A stretch of 64,000 nucleotides of DNA from Dyella terrae (GTDB taxonomy: Bacteria; Pseudomonadota; Gammaproteobacteria; Xanthomonadales; Rhodanobacteraceae), in the NCBI RefSeq assembly GCF_022394535.1, contig NZ_CP089414.1, forward strand, positions 992,001 to 1,056,000, written 5' to 3'. Each line of letters starts with the position of its first letter. The stretch's first letter is position 1. Position numbers and translations under genes: made by a program. Positions 63,906-64,000 of this stretch are shown here, piece by piece. Under the pieces are notes generated by a model. It worked only from the letters and a program-made list of their open reading frames with translations, did no database searches and was not told where the DNA came from.

Positions 63906-64000
63906 ATGCAAAGACTGACAAGGCTGTTGGCGAACAACAAAGGCTTCCTCACGTTCATGCTGTGCATGTTCGTGTTCCGGAGTGCGGTTGCGGACTGGAA
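63906..64000 (+). CDS. Signal peptidase I-like (S26) protein, 5' part only (runs off window)
   Basis: The first 31 codons of a gene continuing past the right edge. After GGAG at good spacing, ATG 63906 starts MQRLTRLLANNKGFLTFMLC and continues with a hydrophobic segment to FVFRSAVADW. That resembles the single N-terminal anchor of xanthomonad S26 signal peptidases, where SGSM follows soon after. It would be distinct from lepB at 41850. The catalytic part is outside the window, so the call is tentative. Confidence 0.5.
   Translation, partial: MQRLTRLLANNKGFLTFMLCMFVFRSAVADW

Overview
The window is about 64 kb of GC-rich, densely coding bacterial chromosome. Gene content and order point to Gammaproteobacteria, order Xanthomonadales (Lysobacterales), probably a Rhodanobacteraceae member such as Dyella, Luteibacter or Rhodanobacter. 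The evidence is the block rpoE-rseA-mucD-lepA-lepB-DUF4845-rnc-era-recO, an S-methyl-5'-thioinosine phosphorylase, a DUF1249 protein beside ppsR/ppsA, and many Xanthomonadales-type proteins. The genus is inference. No phage, insertion sequence, CRISPR array or replication origin was seen.

Layout. 1-2.0 kb: end of a ThDP-dependent enzyme and an aldehyde dehydrogenase. 2.0-7.8 kb (minus): an orphan type VI secretion module with VgrG, a DUF4123 adaptor, a DUF3304 lipoprotein (likely immunity), a Tle1/DUF2235 lipase effector (frameshifted) and a PAAR tip. 8-12.5 kb: Pit phosphate transporter behind a PhoB-box-like site, a TraB/GumN protein and an S10 peptidase. 12.6-21.4 kb: DUF4386 protein, HAD phosphatase, AraC regulator divergent from a zinc alcohol dehydrogenase, ClC protein with CBS domains, YdcF protein, lipase-like hydrolase and an NTF2-like protein. 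21.5-30.3 kb: ECF sigma/anti-sigma pair, YigZ, ABC exporter, an HdeD/cysteine-protease-like fusion, MFS transporter, cutC, glycosylasparaginase and a cold-shock protein.

30.5-35.3 kb (minus) is a compact run rlmD-CYTH-nagZ-hpt-FMN reductase-mtnP, covering rRNA modification, muropeptide recycling and purine/methylthio-nucleoside salvage. 35.4-38.1 kb holds a YdbH/YdbL envelope pair, then a receiver-Hpt protein. 38.9-47.8 kb is the envelope-stress, secretion and RNA-processing block, headed by a likely autoregulated sigma-E promoter. 48-51 kb: a GGDEF/EAL protein with a small AAA-type N-domain-like partner. 51-58.6 kb: FadJ-like beta-oxidation enzyme, DUF2058, slyX, ugd, an FkpA-type isomerase with its own sigma-E-like promoter, and a CPA2 antiporter. 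58.8-59.2 kb: tRNA-Ala, tRNA-Glu and tRNA-Asp behind a strong promoter. The right end has DUF1249, ppsR divergent from ppsA, an NTF2-like protein and the start of an S26 signal peptidase-like gene.

The main quality observation is that four genes (the T6SS lipase, the S10 peptidase, rseA and the DUF2058 gene) each contain exactly one extra base. Each extra base falls inside one of the only four G/C homopolymers of six or more bases that I found in coding sequence. This looks like homopolymer over-calling in the assembly rather than four independent inactivations, so these proteins should be treated as probably intact until the reads are checked.
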